A stretch of 64,000 bases of DNA from Ectobius pallidus (lineage: Eukaryota > Arthropoda > Insecta > Blattodea > Ectobiidae), in the NCBI GenBank assembly GCA_964059195.1, contig CAXKWD010000011.1:12122451-12186450 (forward strand), read 5' to 3'. A program made the translations under genes and the position numbers. This document shows, piece by piece, positions 46,550 to 57,554 of this stretch. The notes beneath the pieces were generated by a model. It ran no database searches. It was given only the letters and a program-made list of their open reading frames with translations, and was not told the DNA's origin. The first letter of the stretch is position 1, and every line of letters begins with the position of its first letter.

Positions 46550-46756
46550 TTCCATCAGCTTCAGCCTGTCCCATTCCCACATCTCTCTAGCGTTTTCTAG
46601 GTCGTCCTATTGATCTTTGTCCTATGGGTTTATAATTTAATATCAGTTTAGGGATCCTGTTAGATGACATGCATTCAATATGATGTAACCAGTTTTTTCT
46701 ATAGTGCATTACTTTATCCTGTACTGGTTCAGTACCTATACTTGATCCCAGATATG
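46550..46756 (-). mobile_element. LINE C-terminal fragment (GRPRKR type)
   Basis: The minus strand reads GTEPVQDKVMHYRKNWLHH, IECMSSNRIPKLILNYKP and SIGRPRKR, then a stop. It is the C-terminal end of a LINE of the same general type as the one at 240-1794 (VGRPRRRW). Confidence 0.75.
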
Positions 46757-46758
46757 TA

Positions 46759-47346
46759 GGGAGCAAAAGTAAACAACAGACTTGCCTTGACTAACTGTGT
46801 CCCGTCGTTTCATTGGTTAATCGCACCAGCGCATACTTCACGATAGTGCGACAAGCTCAGTCAGATGTTTACTTCCATTCCGCACACATCGTATAATTAT
46901 TTATATCTTATGTAATTGTGAAAACATAGTTCTTTTAAGTGAGTTCATTGCTTTCGTATTTATATCATAAGCTTACATGTTTTATAACATATATCTAGCA
47001 AACAAGATTTAATTTGTTTTTCGTTGCCTTGGAAAATTTGTTGTTTCTGAAGTGACATAGGTTACTAAATACAAGACGTATTTTGTAACATAATTAATTA
47101 ATCCGTCGTACCTTTAATTTGCATAATGTGTGATGAAGTACACCACATATTGTAAGTAAAATTAATAGGCATAACTTCTAATAATAATTTGTTTTATAGA
47201 ATAAAATGGTGCCTTGGCACTTGATATAAAAAATAAAGTTCAATTGACTTTACTGTAGGCCTATGTAATCGACTAAGCAGTCTCAAAAACGATCTCTTGT
47301 GAACTGTGCTTTTTACTTTCACACTCTTTTATTTACTTTTGCTCCG
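46759..47346. mobile_element. TA-target MITE (GGGAGCAAAAGT ends)
   Basis: Ends GGGAGCAAAAGTAAACAAC and the inverse CGGAGCAAAAGTAAATAAA, with TA at 46757-46758 and 47347-47348. No coding sequence. Family unknown. Confidence 0.6.
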
Positions 47347-47394
47347 TACACATCTTCTCTGATAGCTACATTTATAAGGTGTGTTTCATAAATA

Positions 47395-47490
47395 TGCACA
47401 CATCGACCTGGTCCGAAATCGAACCTGCGAACTTGGGAACATAAAACCAATACGTTACTGCTTACGCCACCCAGTCCAATATAAGATCAA
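47395..47490 (-). mobile_element. tRNA-derived SINE-like fragment
   Basis: On the minus strand a box A (GGGTGGCGTAAGCAGTAACG) and box B (GCAGGTTCGATTTCGG) at tRNA spacing. Boundaries are not resolved. Confidence 0.55.
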
Positions 47491-48730
47491 TAGAGACTGA
47501 ATGAAATTCCTAACAACTATTTCTTATAAACAAGTTGAAAGGATTTACGAAGGTGTCCTGCTTCTTCTGTATTTTCAAAAGACGTGATTCGATTTTCTTG
47601 TTGAATGCTCTATTTTCTTCTTTGTCATGTTAGACGTGCAGGTGTGTGTAATCTTCTTATCTGTGTTGCTGTGAATTACATAAACCCCTCTGTGAATTCG
47701 ACTTTGCACAGATAATCTACATAAAGCAACATACCGGTATAGCAAGGAACAGTAAACAGTGCATCCTAATAGCAAATTCTATTTTTACTTAATCCAGTGT
47801 ATCCAACAGTCCTTTTAAATGGTGACTATTAAAAGAGTCCTTTAATTGTCCTTTTTTGTTAGTGCTGTCCATTTTTCCAGTGAGTTGAGAACAGTTACCA
47901 GAATTATTAAGGGTTAAGCACTATGTGTTTCTGAAAATGTAACATTGAGATCTATTTAAGTTCTTCAAATGTAACCAACTTGTAATGTACATTGTTCTCT
48001 CTTTTTCATACTTGTAGACCATGATATACGTTGTTCTCTCTTTTCATACTTGTAGACCGTGATATACGTTTTTTTTTGTACCTTGAACTTTTTTTTTTAC
48101 ATAATGTATTCAATTTATACACATATAGGCTATCAAGAGGCCATTAAAAGAAAGCTTTTTTCTTTTTTTAACATGTATAAACACAGATTTAAGCTGAAAA
48201 CATGCAGAGTTTTGTATTCTTATGTTATTGTGTATAATGTGTACAATCAATTATACATGTAGAAAATAAACTTATAAAAATAACAAGTAAAGAATTAAAA
48301 CTGTGGGAGGAACGGAATGGCTATGAGGGGTGAAGAGGAGGCCATTTATTTAATAGATAATACATTAAAAAATTTAAATTTAAGCTGAACTTTTCCTCCA
48401 AAGAACTCTGCAGGATTTCAGATTATTCAGACTCTTATTCAAGGTCCGTTTTCAGTTGCTACAGATGAAAGCAGTGATAAATACGAACTCCAAACTGTAC
48501 CATATTGTTATTAACGGTATATTAGTATAATGTGTTGTATTTAGCTTCGCCCCCCCCCCTCACCCCCCTTTTCACTTGGTGTGTCTATCCTTTATTTTCA
48601 AACTTTTCGGTTGGACACACTGTTAATCTTTACTAACTGAATGGGTCGGGGGAAGATACTGTTAACCTTTTTTTAAAGTTAAGATTCTTGCAGTATTAAT
48701 ATTTTTTCATAGTCACTATTTATTCCAACG
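47491..48730. other. Intron, no recognised feature
   Basis: A local direct repeat (GTTCTCTCTTTT..CATACTTGTAGACC, 47994-48020 and 48032-48058) and a C-run at 48550-48573. No gene. Confidence 0.4.
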
Positions 48731-48836
48731 TTTCTACGTATGGAAGTCCGCAGAAATTTTGCCAAGGAGGGGCAACTGTACAAATTTCTGTCACCACCAC
48801 CATTACTATGCTATTATTACTACAACCACTTTATTA

Positions 48837-48873
<37 letters not shown>

Positions 48874-49048
48874 CATCATCATCATCATCATCATCATTAT
48901 CACCCACATCCTTAATTTACTGTAGTTGGATCTATGACGATGGATACTCAGTAAAAATTTAATGTAGTACACTCACATGACTTTTTCTACCCCTTACAAT
49001 TTCATATAAAATGGGATAGACTACATCCATTGCTTTACCTACATTACA

Positions 49049-50833
49049 TTGTGCCTTCGTGGACTTTCGCAAGGCTTTCGACACTGTGGATAGAAATGCA
49101 CTCGGTATAAATTATGGATGAAAGGATTGTCGGGTAAAATGCTTAGAGCCTTGCAAGAAATATATAGGAATGTGGAATTTTGTGTCAAGTACGACACAGA
49201 CAGAGTATCTGAGAGCGTCGTCAGTCAACGCGGTGTAAAGCAGGGCTGCATACTCTCCCCTTTACTCTTTAATCTGTTTATTGATGATATAGTGGATGTT
49301 ATGCAAGGGGAAAACATGGACGCACCAATTATGGAGGAAGTAGCTATCCCAGTATTGTTGTACGCAGACGATTTGACTTTATGCTCTAGAACGATAAACG
49401 GTTTACAGAGAGGACTGGACAAGCTTGAAATATACGCTAAGGAATGGGGAATGACGGTGAATATAGAAAAGACTAAGACTATGACTTTCAAGAACGGCTG
49501 TGTTTACAGCAAACTAGAGACTTGGACATATAATGGAAGGACGCTTGACAATGTGAAAAGTTTTGTGTACTTGGGTGTGACAATGACGATGAACGGGAAG
49601 TGGAATAAGCATATCGATGTGACGAAACACAGGGGTAGGGTAAAAGCTATGGAGACGCTGAAGATACGCAACAAAATTCCGGAAATCTCTCTCAACTTGA
49701 TAGATACGGTGTATAACGCAGTAGTCAAATCAACAATTACATACGGGGCAGAGATTTGGGGGTGGGAACGAACAGAAAAACTTAACCAAGTGCAAAGTGG
49801 TTTCTTGAAACAGATAGTGGGGGTGGGGAAAGGAACGGCTAATAGTGGCATTCTAAGGGAATTTGGGAGCCACAGGGTATCAATAGATTGCAGGATAAAG
49901 GCACTCAAATACTACCTGAAGATTATGCATGGAGATCAATCTCTTATCAGGGCAATATGTTATAGGGAACAGCTGAAGTTGAGAGGCCAAATAACGTGGG
50001 CGGGAAGAATACGCAGAGGCTTGGAAGAAATAGGCATGGGATTTATAAACGAAAGAGGCAGGAGGAACAAACGAAATGTTTGGCGGAAAGTCAGGAATCG
50101 TCTAAGAGATATTGACAGGCAAATAACGGAAGGGGAATGTAGGGACAAGGTTGCTCTGGAGATCCAATCAATGATTAAAACCAACTGGGGAACAGAAAGA
50201 TATCTATATGAGGGGAGCGCTGAAAGCAGGACGGGTTTAGCCTGGTTTCGTCTAGGAGCCTGGAAATCGCTGAAACGCGTCAATGCAGAAGGAACCAGAA
50301 TATGTCCACTATGTGACAAGGATGAGACAGCACAGCATATTCTCTCGGAATGTGGAGTCACTGAGATTCTTAGGCAACGATATCTGCCAGACTCTTTTGT
50401 TGTCTCTAGAAGAGGTCATATGGCCATATTCGAGCTGTTGAGTGACACAACATTTTCTGAAGGGGGGGGGGTAAATTCATGTCTAAAGTCCGACAGCTCA
50501 GGGTAGAAAAGGATGGGAGGGAGGGGCAGGGGGAGTAATCTTTGTCTATGTATTATTAGGTGTTATATTGTATTACTATTGTATTATTATTGTCATATAC
50601 AACTTTTTGTCTTCTTTCTTTTCTTCATCTTTATATAGCATTATTATGTAAGTTATAGTATTATATGTTTTGTATTATTAATGTTACTTTTCTCTTCTTT
50701 TGTTTGTTTTTGTCTTGTGCATAGCAAAAGCACGAACGGCCGTCTAGGCCCGTGCGCTGGATTTATTCTATGGATAATGTATCTAACATGTATATAAGAA
50801 TAAAGATGCACCTTACCATACCATACCATACCA
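49049..50833 (+). mobile_element. 5'-truncated LINE with 13-bp target duplication
   Basis: TACCTACATTACA occurs at 49036-49048 and 50834-50846, so the ends are exact. The copy starts inside RT motif A (AFVDFRKAFDTVDRNALG), shifts frame near 49104, then is open for 462 codons (49118-50506): GVKQGCILSPLLFNLFIDD, LLYADDLTLC, CPLCDKDETAQHILSEC. The end of the frame runs into a G8 tract at 50463-50470. The 3' UTR has the hairpin at 50730-50755 and ends in a CCATA repeat tail. Same family as the LINE at 41025. Confidence 0.93.
50730..50755 (+). other. Conserved stem-loop in the LINE 3' UTR (copy 2)
   Basis: GCACG-AAC-GGCC-GTCTA-GGCC-CGTGC. The outer stem is identical to that at 44036; the inner stem changes a T-A pair to C-G and keeps pairing. 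Confidence 0.75.
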
Positions 50834-50851
50834 TACCTACATTACAATAAA

Positions 50852-50853
<2 letters not shown>

Positions 50854-50921
<68 letters not shown>

Positions 50922-51044
50922 CTATGCCCCATGTTGGGGCGAAGGGCCTCCAAGTGGAGGTTTCTGTTTACCTATGTTAATTTTGTTACGCTTATTTTCC
51001 TAGAGAGGGCAGAGGGACAGCTGGTAAACCCATCACCCCTTATC
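50854..51044 (-). mobile_element. SINE family 3, copy 3, with (CT)n tail
   Basis: CATTACAATAAATT at 50840-50853 and 51045-51058 is its target duplication. The body (50919-51044) is the 3' part of the family on the minus strand; the head is missing. The tail is a 60+ bp CT tract, which is GA on the element's own strand, as in the full copy at 40191. Confidence 0.88.
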
Positions 51045-51294
51045 ATTACAATAAATTGCTTGGAGCAAATGATTTCAAGTTTATGGAATATGGAATTAAT
51101 TATTCCTACATGCTCATATCTAAGGTAGTGAGCTGCTACAAACAACTCATATTATAGTATGTGGAAACCAAAGCTTCACTTCATATTAGTTGCTTATAGT
51201 AATTTAATTTGCAGATTTATGTGTAAACAAAATTTCGAGATGGTGCAGCTTCCCTATCTTGCCCCCCCCCCTTCCGGACGGCCATGTTTCTGCG

Positions 51295-51859
51295 CATAGA
51301 CTAATTCTGACAATAAGTCTAGTCAGTAACATAATATATACAAAAAAATAATACGATTTACAGATCTGAGAAAACTTTTAAAATGTAACATCTAAAATGA
51401 AGTTTGTGTAGGTTAGCACTATCTTCCCCCACCTCTTCAATTTAACTTTGTCTGGACATATCGTTATAAAATTTTGTACAAATACTAGGAGGTGCCCGTG
51501 GCTTCGCCACGATAATTCTTTTAAAAATTAAAAATTAAGAGTATAATAATTATTAAAGCATTATATTTATTAACACTTGCACGCGAATCATTCATAAACT
51601 AAGCCATTAATAATTAATGAAACAGCTAAAATTCCTGCTTTAGAGTACATTCCACGACATGAAAGCGCCCCCTGGGAAAACTATATCAGAATCGATTATG
51701 CAGTTCCAAAGAACCTGTGAACACATAATACGTATTGTTTCTCAGCTGTTTATTGACATGAATATGATGTGAATTTTATTTTATCAATTCAGTGTAATTT
51801 TCAGAAATTATATAATGTTTCAAGGGAAGGAATGGTTTGTTTGGATTATTATTATCAGC
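51295..51859. other. Unassigned; hairpin motif near 51488
   Basis: GGAGGTGCCCGTGGCTTCGCCACG at 51490 contains a CGTGGC...GCCACG hairpin of a kind I recall from dispersed insect repeats. The text at 55795-55895 (GGAGGTGCC, CACACAGACAGACAAAG) may be the other side of that repeat, with the full-length LINE inserted between. Not proven. Confidence 0.3.
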
Positions 51860-51872
51860 GATATTTCAAGAG

Positions 51873-54800
51873 CCCGTGTGGAGTTGCTAGTCTCCCATCG
51901 GGCGCCTCCCCAGGTGGCGGATAGGGGAATGCTCACCAGATATGGTGGGTACCGGGGAAATAAAATACCCGGGGTGGACCAAAACTAGCAGCTGCTGCCT
52001 TGTAGTTGGATATTGGTTTATCAAAGGCTAAAGGAAGACAACCTTGAATAAAAATTACCTGGCCCTCCAGGTTGGGGGAACCTTGCATTGGGCTAATCAC
52101 CCATGCAAGGATGAATACGATTCAGAGACAAAATTGTAGCCTCGGACAGGACGGATCCACATTGAGACGACCTTGGCAACGTAAAAGGAAATTGAGATTT
52201 GGGACATGGAACATAAAGACTATAAACGGAAAAGAAGTAGAAATAGTGCAAGAAATGAAGAACCATAAATTGGAGATATTGGGATTGAGTGAGGTGAAGA
52301 GGAAAGGAAGTGGAATGAGAAGATTACAGAATGGATATACATTGAGATATTCAGGAGTTGGAATGGATAGCAGGGCAAAGGAAGGAGTAGGTGTAATTAC
52401 TAGTGAGCAACTTGAATCTAAAGTAAGCGGATGGGAACCAATTAATTCAAGAATAATGGTTATTAATCTAGACCTAGAAATAAAACTGTCCCTTATTCAA
52501 GTGTATGCCCCAACTGACGACTCTGATATACTTGATAAAGAAGAATTCTATGTACAACTTCAGAATGCAACGGATAAAGAGATAACAAAAGAAAGGTGTG
52601 TACTAATAAGTGGAGATCTTAATGGCAGAATAGGCCATGATAAAAGAATGGCACATGGAAGTATGGGTAAGCATGGAGGGGAGAGGACCCTGAATGAGAA
52701 CGGTAGACGTTTGATAGAATTCTGTATACAAAACCAGTTGCTGATCGGCAATTCATTTTTCCCGCACAAAAAAGTACACAAGATTACGTATGAATCGGAA
52801 GGTACAGATGCTAAGAGTGTGATAGACTACTTCATATACCCCCAGGGCATACGGAATAGCATCATGGATGTGAAAGTAATTCGTGGAGCGGAATTGTCTA
52901 CAGATCATAGACTGCTGGTGATGGATACTAGATTTAAGAGACCAACTAAATTGAAAACCAAGAAGTTTGAAATGATCAGGATAAGAGAACTTCAAAATGA
53001 AGAAAAGAAGAATGAATATACTAGAAAAGTGAAAGAAAAATTACAAGCAAGAATAAATGGAAATATGAATATTAATGAAACGTGGGATAATTTAAAATCA
53101 GTGCTGATAGAGTCAGCAGAAGAAGTATGTGGGAAAACTGTAGTAAATACAAGAAAGAAAAGAACAAACTGGTGGACAGAAGAAGTGAAAGAAAAAGTAA
53201 AGAATAAGAAGGTAGCTTGGAAAAGGTATTTAGGATTCCCGACAGAAGAAAATAGAAAAGAATATATAGAGAGGAGAAAAGAAGCTAAATTAGTAGTGAA
53301 AGAAGCTAAAAACAAGTCATGGGAGGAATTTGGAAATATGATAGAAGCCAAAGCTAAAGAAAAGAATACAAAGGAATTTTGGAAAACAATAAAGAGGATA
53401 AGAGGAAAATATGGTAAGCAAACAAGAATAATTAAAGATGGGAACAGACTTATCTCGGAGAAGAAAGAGGTATTAGAAGTGTGGAGAAAACACTATGAAG
53501 ATAAATTTAAGGAAATGGAAAGCCAACAAGGAGAGGAAGGAATTGAATACGGACCATATGAAGATATATGGAACCTGGAAGTGGAAGGAGAAATAGATGA
53601 AATAGAGGTGCAGATAGCAATTGACAGAGTTAAAATAGGAAAATCAGCAGGACCAGATGGAGTAGCACCAGAATTAATTAAATACGGGGGAAAGGAATTG
53701 GCGCAGCAACTCACCAAGCTGTTCAAGAAAAGCTGGAAGGAAAATAGTATACCAGAAGAATGGAAGAAGAACCTGGTTATACCACTGCATAAGAAAGGGA
53801 ACAGCTATGAATGTAATAACTATAGGGCTATCTGCCTCTCATCAGTCGCATATAAAATCTATACACGGGTGCTAGAAAGGAGACTGAGGATGATAGTGGA
53901 GGAGGATATGGAGGAAGAACAAGCGGCTTTTAGGCCAGAACGCCAAACCCAGGATCATATATATACATTAAGAACAATAATAGAGAAGAGTATAGCTAAA
54001 AATCAGGATATTTATCTTGCATTTCTAGACCTTCAAGCTGCATTTGACTCTGTGCCAAGAAAATACATATGGGATGCGTTGGTAGCCAAGAAAGTACCAA
54101 TAAGTTTAATAAATGCAATTAAGAGTGTGTATGAACAACCAGTGGGAATGGTACGTATAGATGGTGAAGTGTCAGGGGAATTCGTGATGGAAAGAGGAAT
54201 AAAACAAGGGGACAGTTTGAGTCCCTTGTTGTTTAATGTTTTTCTAGATGAAATAACCAAAATATGCAAAAGAAGAACCCATAGAAATAAGATGGGTATG
54301 TGGAAGTTGAGACCAGTATTCCTACAAACACTGTTATATGCAGATGATATTGTATTGGTGGCAGGTACACCAGAAAGACTTCAACAGGCAGTAGTGGAAT
54401 GGTACGAAGAACTAAAAAGGAAAGGAATGGTAGTGAATACAGAAAAAAGTAAGGTAATGTGGGTCTCAAAACAAGATAGATCCTATGAAGAACTTGATAT
54501 TGAATGTGATGGAAAAACATTGGAGAAGATTGAAATTTTCCAATACCTTGGCACAATAATAAGTAGTGATGGGAGAATAGAACATGAGGTACTAAATAGA
54601 GTTAAAAAAGCTACGTCAGCCTATTATGAAATGAATAGAACTATAATAGGAAAAAGAGAAATAAACAACAAAACAAAACTACAGATATATAACGCAATAA
54701 TGGTACCAATCACCTTATATGGAATGGAAAGTTTGGCGTTACAGGACAAACATTTGAGCAAAATCACGGCCATAGAAATGAAGTGTATGAGAAGAATAGC

Positions 54801-55167
54801 AGGGAAAACTAGAAGAGACAGATTGCGAAATGAAAGAATTAGAGATGAGGTTGGACACAAGAAAACAATTGTTAGCTTAGTAGAAGAACGTCAGCTAAAA
54901 TGGTATGGACATGTTAGAAGGATGGGAGAAGAAAGGAAAGCAAAACAAGTTTTTGAAATGCGAGTGGGAGGAAGATCTGGACGAGGCAGACCCCGTATTA
55001 CTTGGGAGGACAGAATCGAAAGGATTGGGCAGAAACATGGAAAGACAGTGATGGAAATGAAAAGGATAAGCGAAGATAGGTCTAAATGGAGGAGATGGAT
55101 TGAACGAGGTTACCCCGACGCCTGAAAAGGCAAATGGGATTGAAGAAGAAGAGAAGAAGAAGAAGAA
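51873..55167 (+). mobile_element. Full-length RTE-like LINE, ORF intact, perfect target duplication
   Basis: GATATTTCAAGAG is repeated exactly at 51860-51872 and 55168-55180. The 238-bp 5' UTR contains GGGCGCCTCCCCAGGTGGCG and GGATAGGGGAATGCTCACCAG, a GC-rich leader I associate with RTE-like elements. One ORF follows, then only 42 bp of 3' UTR ending in (GAA)n. Exact duplications, a complete 5' end and an unbroken ORF mark a very recent insertion. The host sequence inside the 26-kb GPCR intron is otherwise undisturbed here. Confidence 0.95.
52111..55125 (+). CDS. RTE-like ORF: endonuclease-reverse transcriptase, 1004 codons
   Basis: I start at the ATG at 52111 (MNTIQRQNCS); the open frame reaches 13 codons further up without an ATG. 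The apurinic-type endonuclease spans about residues 25-280: FGTWNIKT, LGLSEVK (catalytic Glu 61), SGDLNGRIG (Asp 169) and STDHRLL (Asp-His 265-266). A lysine-rich linker follows. RT covers about 490-770: KSAGPDGVAPELIKYGGKE, NYRAICLSSVAYK, motif A FLDLQAAFD (Asp 640), motif B GIKQGDSLSPLLFN and YADD 743-746. The C-terminus has LYGMESLALQ, LKWYGHVRRMGEER and GRGRPRITWEDR. All visible catalytic residues are present. The protein would nick the target and reverse-transcribe its RNA there. Expression is not shown by the sequence. Confidence 0.95.
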   Translation: MNTIQRQNCSLGQDGSTLRRPWQRKRKLRFGTWNIKTINGKEVEIVQEMKNHKLEILGLSEVKRKGSGMRRLQNGYTLRYSGVGMDSRAKEGVGVITSEQLESKVSGWEPINSRIMVINLDLEIKLSLIQVYAPTDDSDILDKEEFYVQLQNATDKEITKERCVLISGDLNGRIGHDKRMAHGSMGKHGGERTLNENGRRLIEFCIQNQLLIGNSFFPHKKVHKITYESEGTDAKSVIDYFIYPQGIRNSIMDVKVIRGAELSTDHRLLVMDTRFKRPTKLKTKKFEMIRIRELQNEEKKNEYTRKVKEKLQARINGNMNINETWDNLKSVLIESAEEVCGKTVVNTRKKRTNWWTEEVKEKVKNKKVAWKRYLGFPTEENRKEYIERRKEAKLVVKEAKNKSWEEFGNMIEAKAKEKNTKEFWKTIKRIRGKYGKQTRIIKDGNRLISEKKEVLEVWRKHYEDKFKEMESQQGEEGIEYGPYEDIWNLEVEGEIDEIEVQIAIDRVKIGKSAGPDGVAPELIKYGGKELAQQLTKLFKKSWKENSIPEEWKKNLVIPLHKKGNSYECNNYRAICLSSVAYKIYTRVLERRLRMIVEEDMEEEQAAFRPERQTQDHIYTLRTIIEKSIAKNQDIYLAFLDLQAAFDSVPRKYIWDALVAKKVPISLINAIKSVYEQPVGMVRIDGEVSGEFVMERGIKQGDSLSPLLFNVFLDEITKICKRRTHRNKMGMWKLRPVFLQTLLYADDIVLVAGTPERLQQAVVEWYEELKRKGMVVNTEKSKVMWVSKQDRSYEELDIECDGKTLEKIEIFQYLGTIISSDGRIEHEVLNRVKKATSAYYEMNRTIIGKREINNKTKLQIYNAIMVPITLYGMESLALQDKHLSKITAIEMKCMRRIAGKTRRDRLRNERIRDEVGHKKTIVSLVEERQLKWYGHVRRMGEERKAKQVFEMRVGGRSGRGRPRITWEDRIERIGQKHGKTVMEMKRISEDRSKWRRWIERGYPDA

Positions 55168-55180
55168 GATATTTCAAGAG

Positions 55181-56395
55181 ATAAAACCATCAATATTTTA
55201 CAGCTGTTGCCCCCGGCTTCCCCCGCCATTATTCATTGACTCCAGGATTTTTAAGACAATTACACTGGTAGATTATTAAAAATGTTTGTGGTTCAGAGCT
55301 ATGAAAATTGTAAGTAAAAATAAAATTAGAATATTTGTTCATTGTGTTCATTTCACTTAGGCCTTATATAATAAAGAAACTGTTTTCCTTCCTAATTTTG
55401 TAGTCGTCATGGAAGTTTAGACTGCGAGAGACGAACATCGCCGAGTATACCCGATGCCTCACGAAGCGGGCGAGCAAGCACGCTATTTAGGGCCGTTGAA
55501 TTGTATAAGAGTAGATTCTACATGAGATTAGCTTTAATTTTGTACATAACGCATGTAAAAAACTATCAATATGAGTGATTTTTATTTTTTTTAAATTAAA
55601 ATCATCTATCAAATGTGATGTCACCTTAATTAAGGAAGTTATTCCTAATTAGAATTTTTCTTTAAATTAAAAAAAAAATTAAAAACTCTTTTGAGGAGCC
55701 GTTTTAGAGAAAATCGCGAAAAACTTAATTTTCTTCATTTAAAGTCCCTTAAAAATAAGAGAAAGTCGTTGCCAATCTTCGTGTCGCGTCCCTAGGAGGT
55801 GCCTAATCCAAATACAACATTTCTTTCACTCACGATTTCCCATTTTGGAACTAGGCTGTTCACAGCCACACAGACACACACAGACAGACAAAGTAAACCA
55901 AATATAAACTCAGATGGTACTGCCTATGTAGTCGAAGAAAAAGAAAATAGATTAAGGCATATCTCTCCACCCACAATGTATTTAGACAACAGCTCTCAGC
56001 CCTGTAACAAGAACGTCAAAATAGGCTACCTTATTATTCTGGAGTTGAAAAAGAAAAATTTAATTGTGGATGAATCAGCTACAGACAACCTTTAGTTGTA
56101 TTATGCTTGAATTGAAGGGAATTAAATTCTGTTTGAAACAGTGGATAATTACTGCTTAATTAATATTATTTCAGTAGGGAACAACATATTCATTCTTTCT
56201 TTTTCTTCTTTCTTTATCGTAGTTTAACCTCTCCCTTTTAGGATTTAAGCGACCCAAGCCGCCCGGGCCTTACAGGACCGCGACCTGTCGGGAGAGGGAT
56301 TATCTTTGGATCACATACATACTTTTTTACCAGAAAAGGACATGGAGGGCCTCCCCGGATGAGTGATCAGCCCAATGCCGGCCACCTCCGAAACA
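55181..56395. other. Unassigned; short repeats
   Basis: Besides the possible repeat edge at 55795-55900 nothing is recognised. A 98-codon ORF (55799-56095) has no known motif. CCTCTCCCTTTTAGGATT to about 56400 is GC-richer and may be a SINE of unknown family. Confidence 0.35.
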
Positions 56396-56400
56396 ACACG

Positions 56401-56796
56401 AACACACACACACACACACACACACATACTCTTAGAACAAGGTGAGGATGGGGATGGATGATAATGACGGCCAGATGATATCCGGGGACCAGAAGGGCTT
56501 AAAGTTACCCGACATTTGTCTCATAGGCATAGGCGTAACCAGGCCGATCATATGGGGGGTTATAACAACCGGGGGGTCTGGGCGATATGGAATACCCCCC
56601 AGGGAGAGGGGGGTTGGGGGGTCCTCCCCCGGAAAATTTAAAAAATTAAGATGCACAATAACGAGTTTTAAGCTTCCCACGCTTTATAGTCGTATTAAGT
56701 AATTTATAAGCAGACTTAAAAAATTGTACAATTTTCCTTTTTTTAATCAATGGGGGGTTCAAACCCCCAAACCCCCAAACCCCCCCTAACACCTAA

Positions 56797-56828
<32 letters not shown>

Positions 56829-56830
56829 CT
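56401..56830. repeat. (CA)n, G-run region and (CT)n
   Basis: CA tract at 56401-56427, clustered G runs at 56552-56632 (several GGGG to GGGGGG), C runs at 56762-56790, and a CT tract at 56799-56824. The G runs could form a quadruplex on the + strand. Confidence 0.6.
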
Positions 56831-57554
56831 CTCTACTTTTCCTCTCTTTTCTGATCTGATATCTTGAGTGGATTTTCACATTTCTCATGACCTGACCTCT
56901 TCTTGCAGAACCAACTCTTCGTGTTCTCTATTAATTTTTCTTGACCTTTTCCTGCCATTGTATGTCTTCAATGTAGTTCTAACAATAATTCCTTTCTTGT
57001 CCGTCCATTCTCCAGATTTCCCATCAAACTTACTCCGAACAAATCTATAAAGAATATATTCCTATCCCTGTAAGAATATATACGATGGAATATAGGTCAT
57101 AATCCCTTAAAATAACACATGTACAAATGCTATAGAATACAAGCAGTGTTATTACAAAATAAGGCTAAAAACGATGAGTAGAAGTACTTTATTGTTTACA
57201 CAGTTCAGTGTTTACAGAGGTGATGCAAGTTTAGAACAGTTATTTGTACTTTCATTGTATTGGTACATTCCCATTGTGCAAAACCTTCTGAAATCCTCTC
57301 AGAACAGAAAGCCTAAATAAACGAACATCAATGGTTTGGACAGTTTTCAAGAAGATTCGTGTTTCTTAAAAGGGCCCTAACAACGTGACCGGACAACTTC
57401 GTGTTGTACGTCTTCAAACTATTAGAATTTTTGCACATTCATAGAAATGAATTTAGTTGCAATAGTGATTTTCATTCCTACAATACTCGAAATAGAAATA
57501 AGTTTAGCATTCCTCAACATAATTTAAACAGTTTCAACAAATGCTATAGAATGA

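Larger units (their letters stand above)
48739..51286. mobile_element. hAT MITE copy 2, carrying a LINE and a SINE
   Basis: Ends TATGGAAGTCCGCAGAAAT and CCGGACGGCCATG, flanked by TTTCTACG (48731-48738) and TTTCTGCG (51287-51294), an 8-bp duplication with one change. It is the inverse of copy 1 at 30076 along its full length, including the internal triplet array (48828-48900, ATT then ATC). It is broken by a LINE (49049-50833) and a SINE (50854-51044), and only about 570 bp is the MITE itself. Confidence 0.88.

Noticed and set aside
52560..54860. Minus-strand ORFs of 73-119 codons under the full-length LINE
   Set aside because: They are antisense shadows of the LINE ORF.
51480..55960. A Helitron spanning the full-length LINE
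   Set aside because: The CGTGGC hairpin and CACAGACAGACAAAG phrases are suggestive, but I could not show Helitron ends (TC...CTRR) or orientation.
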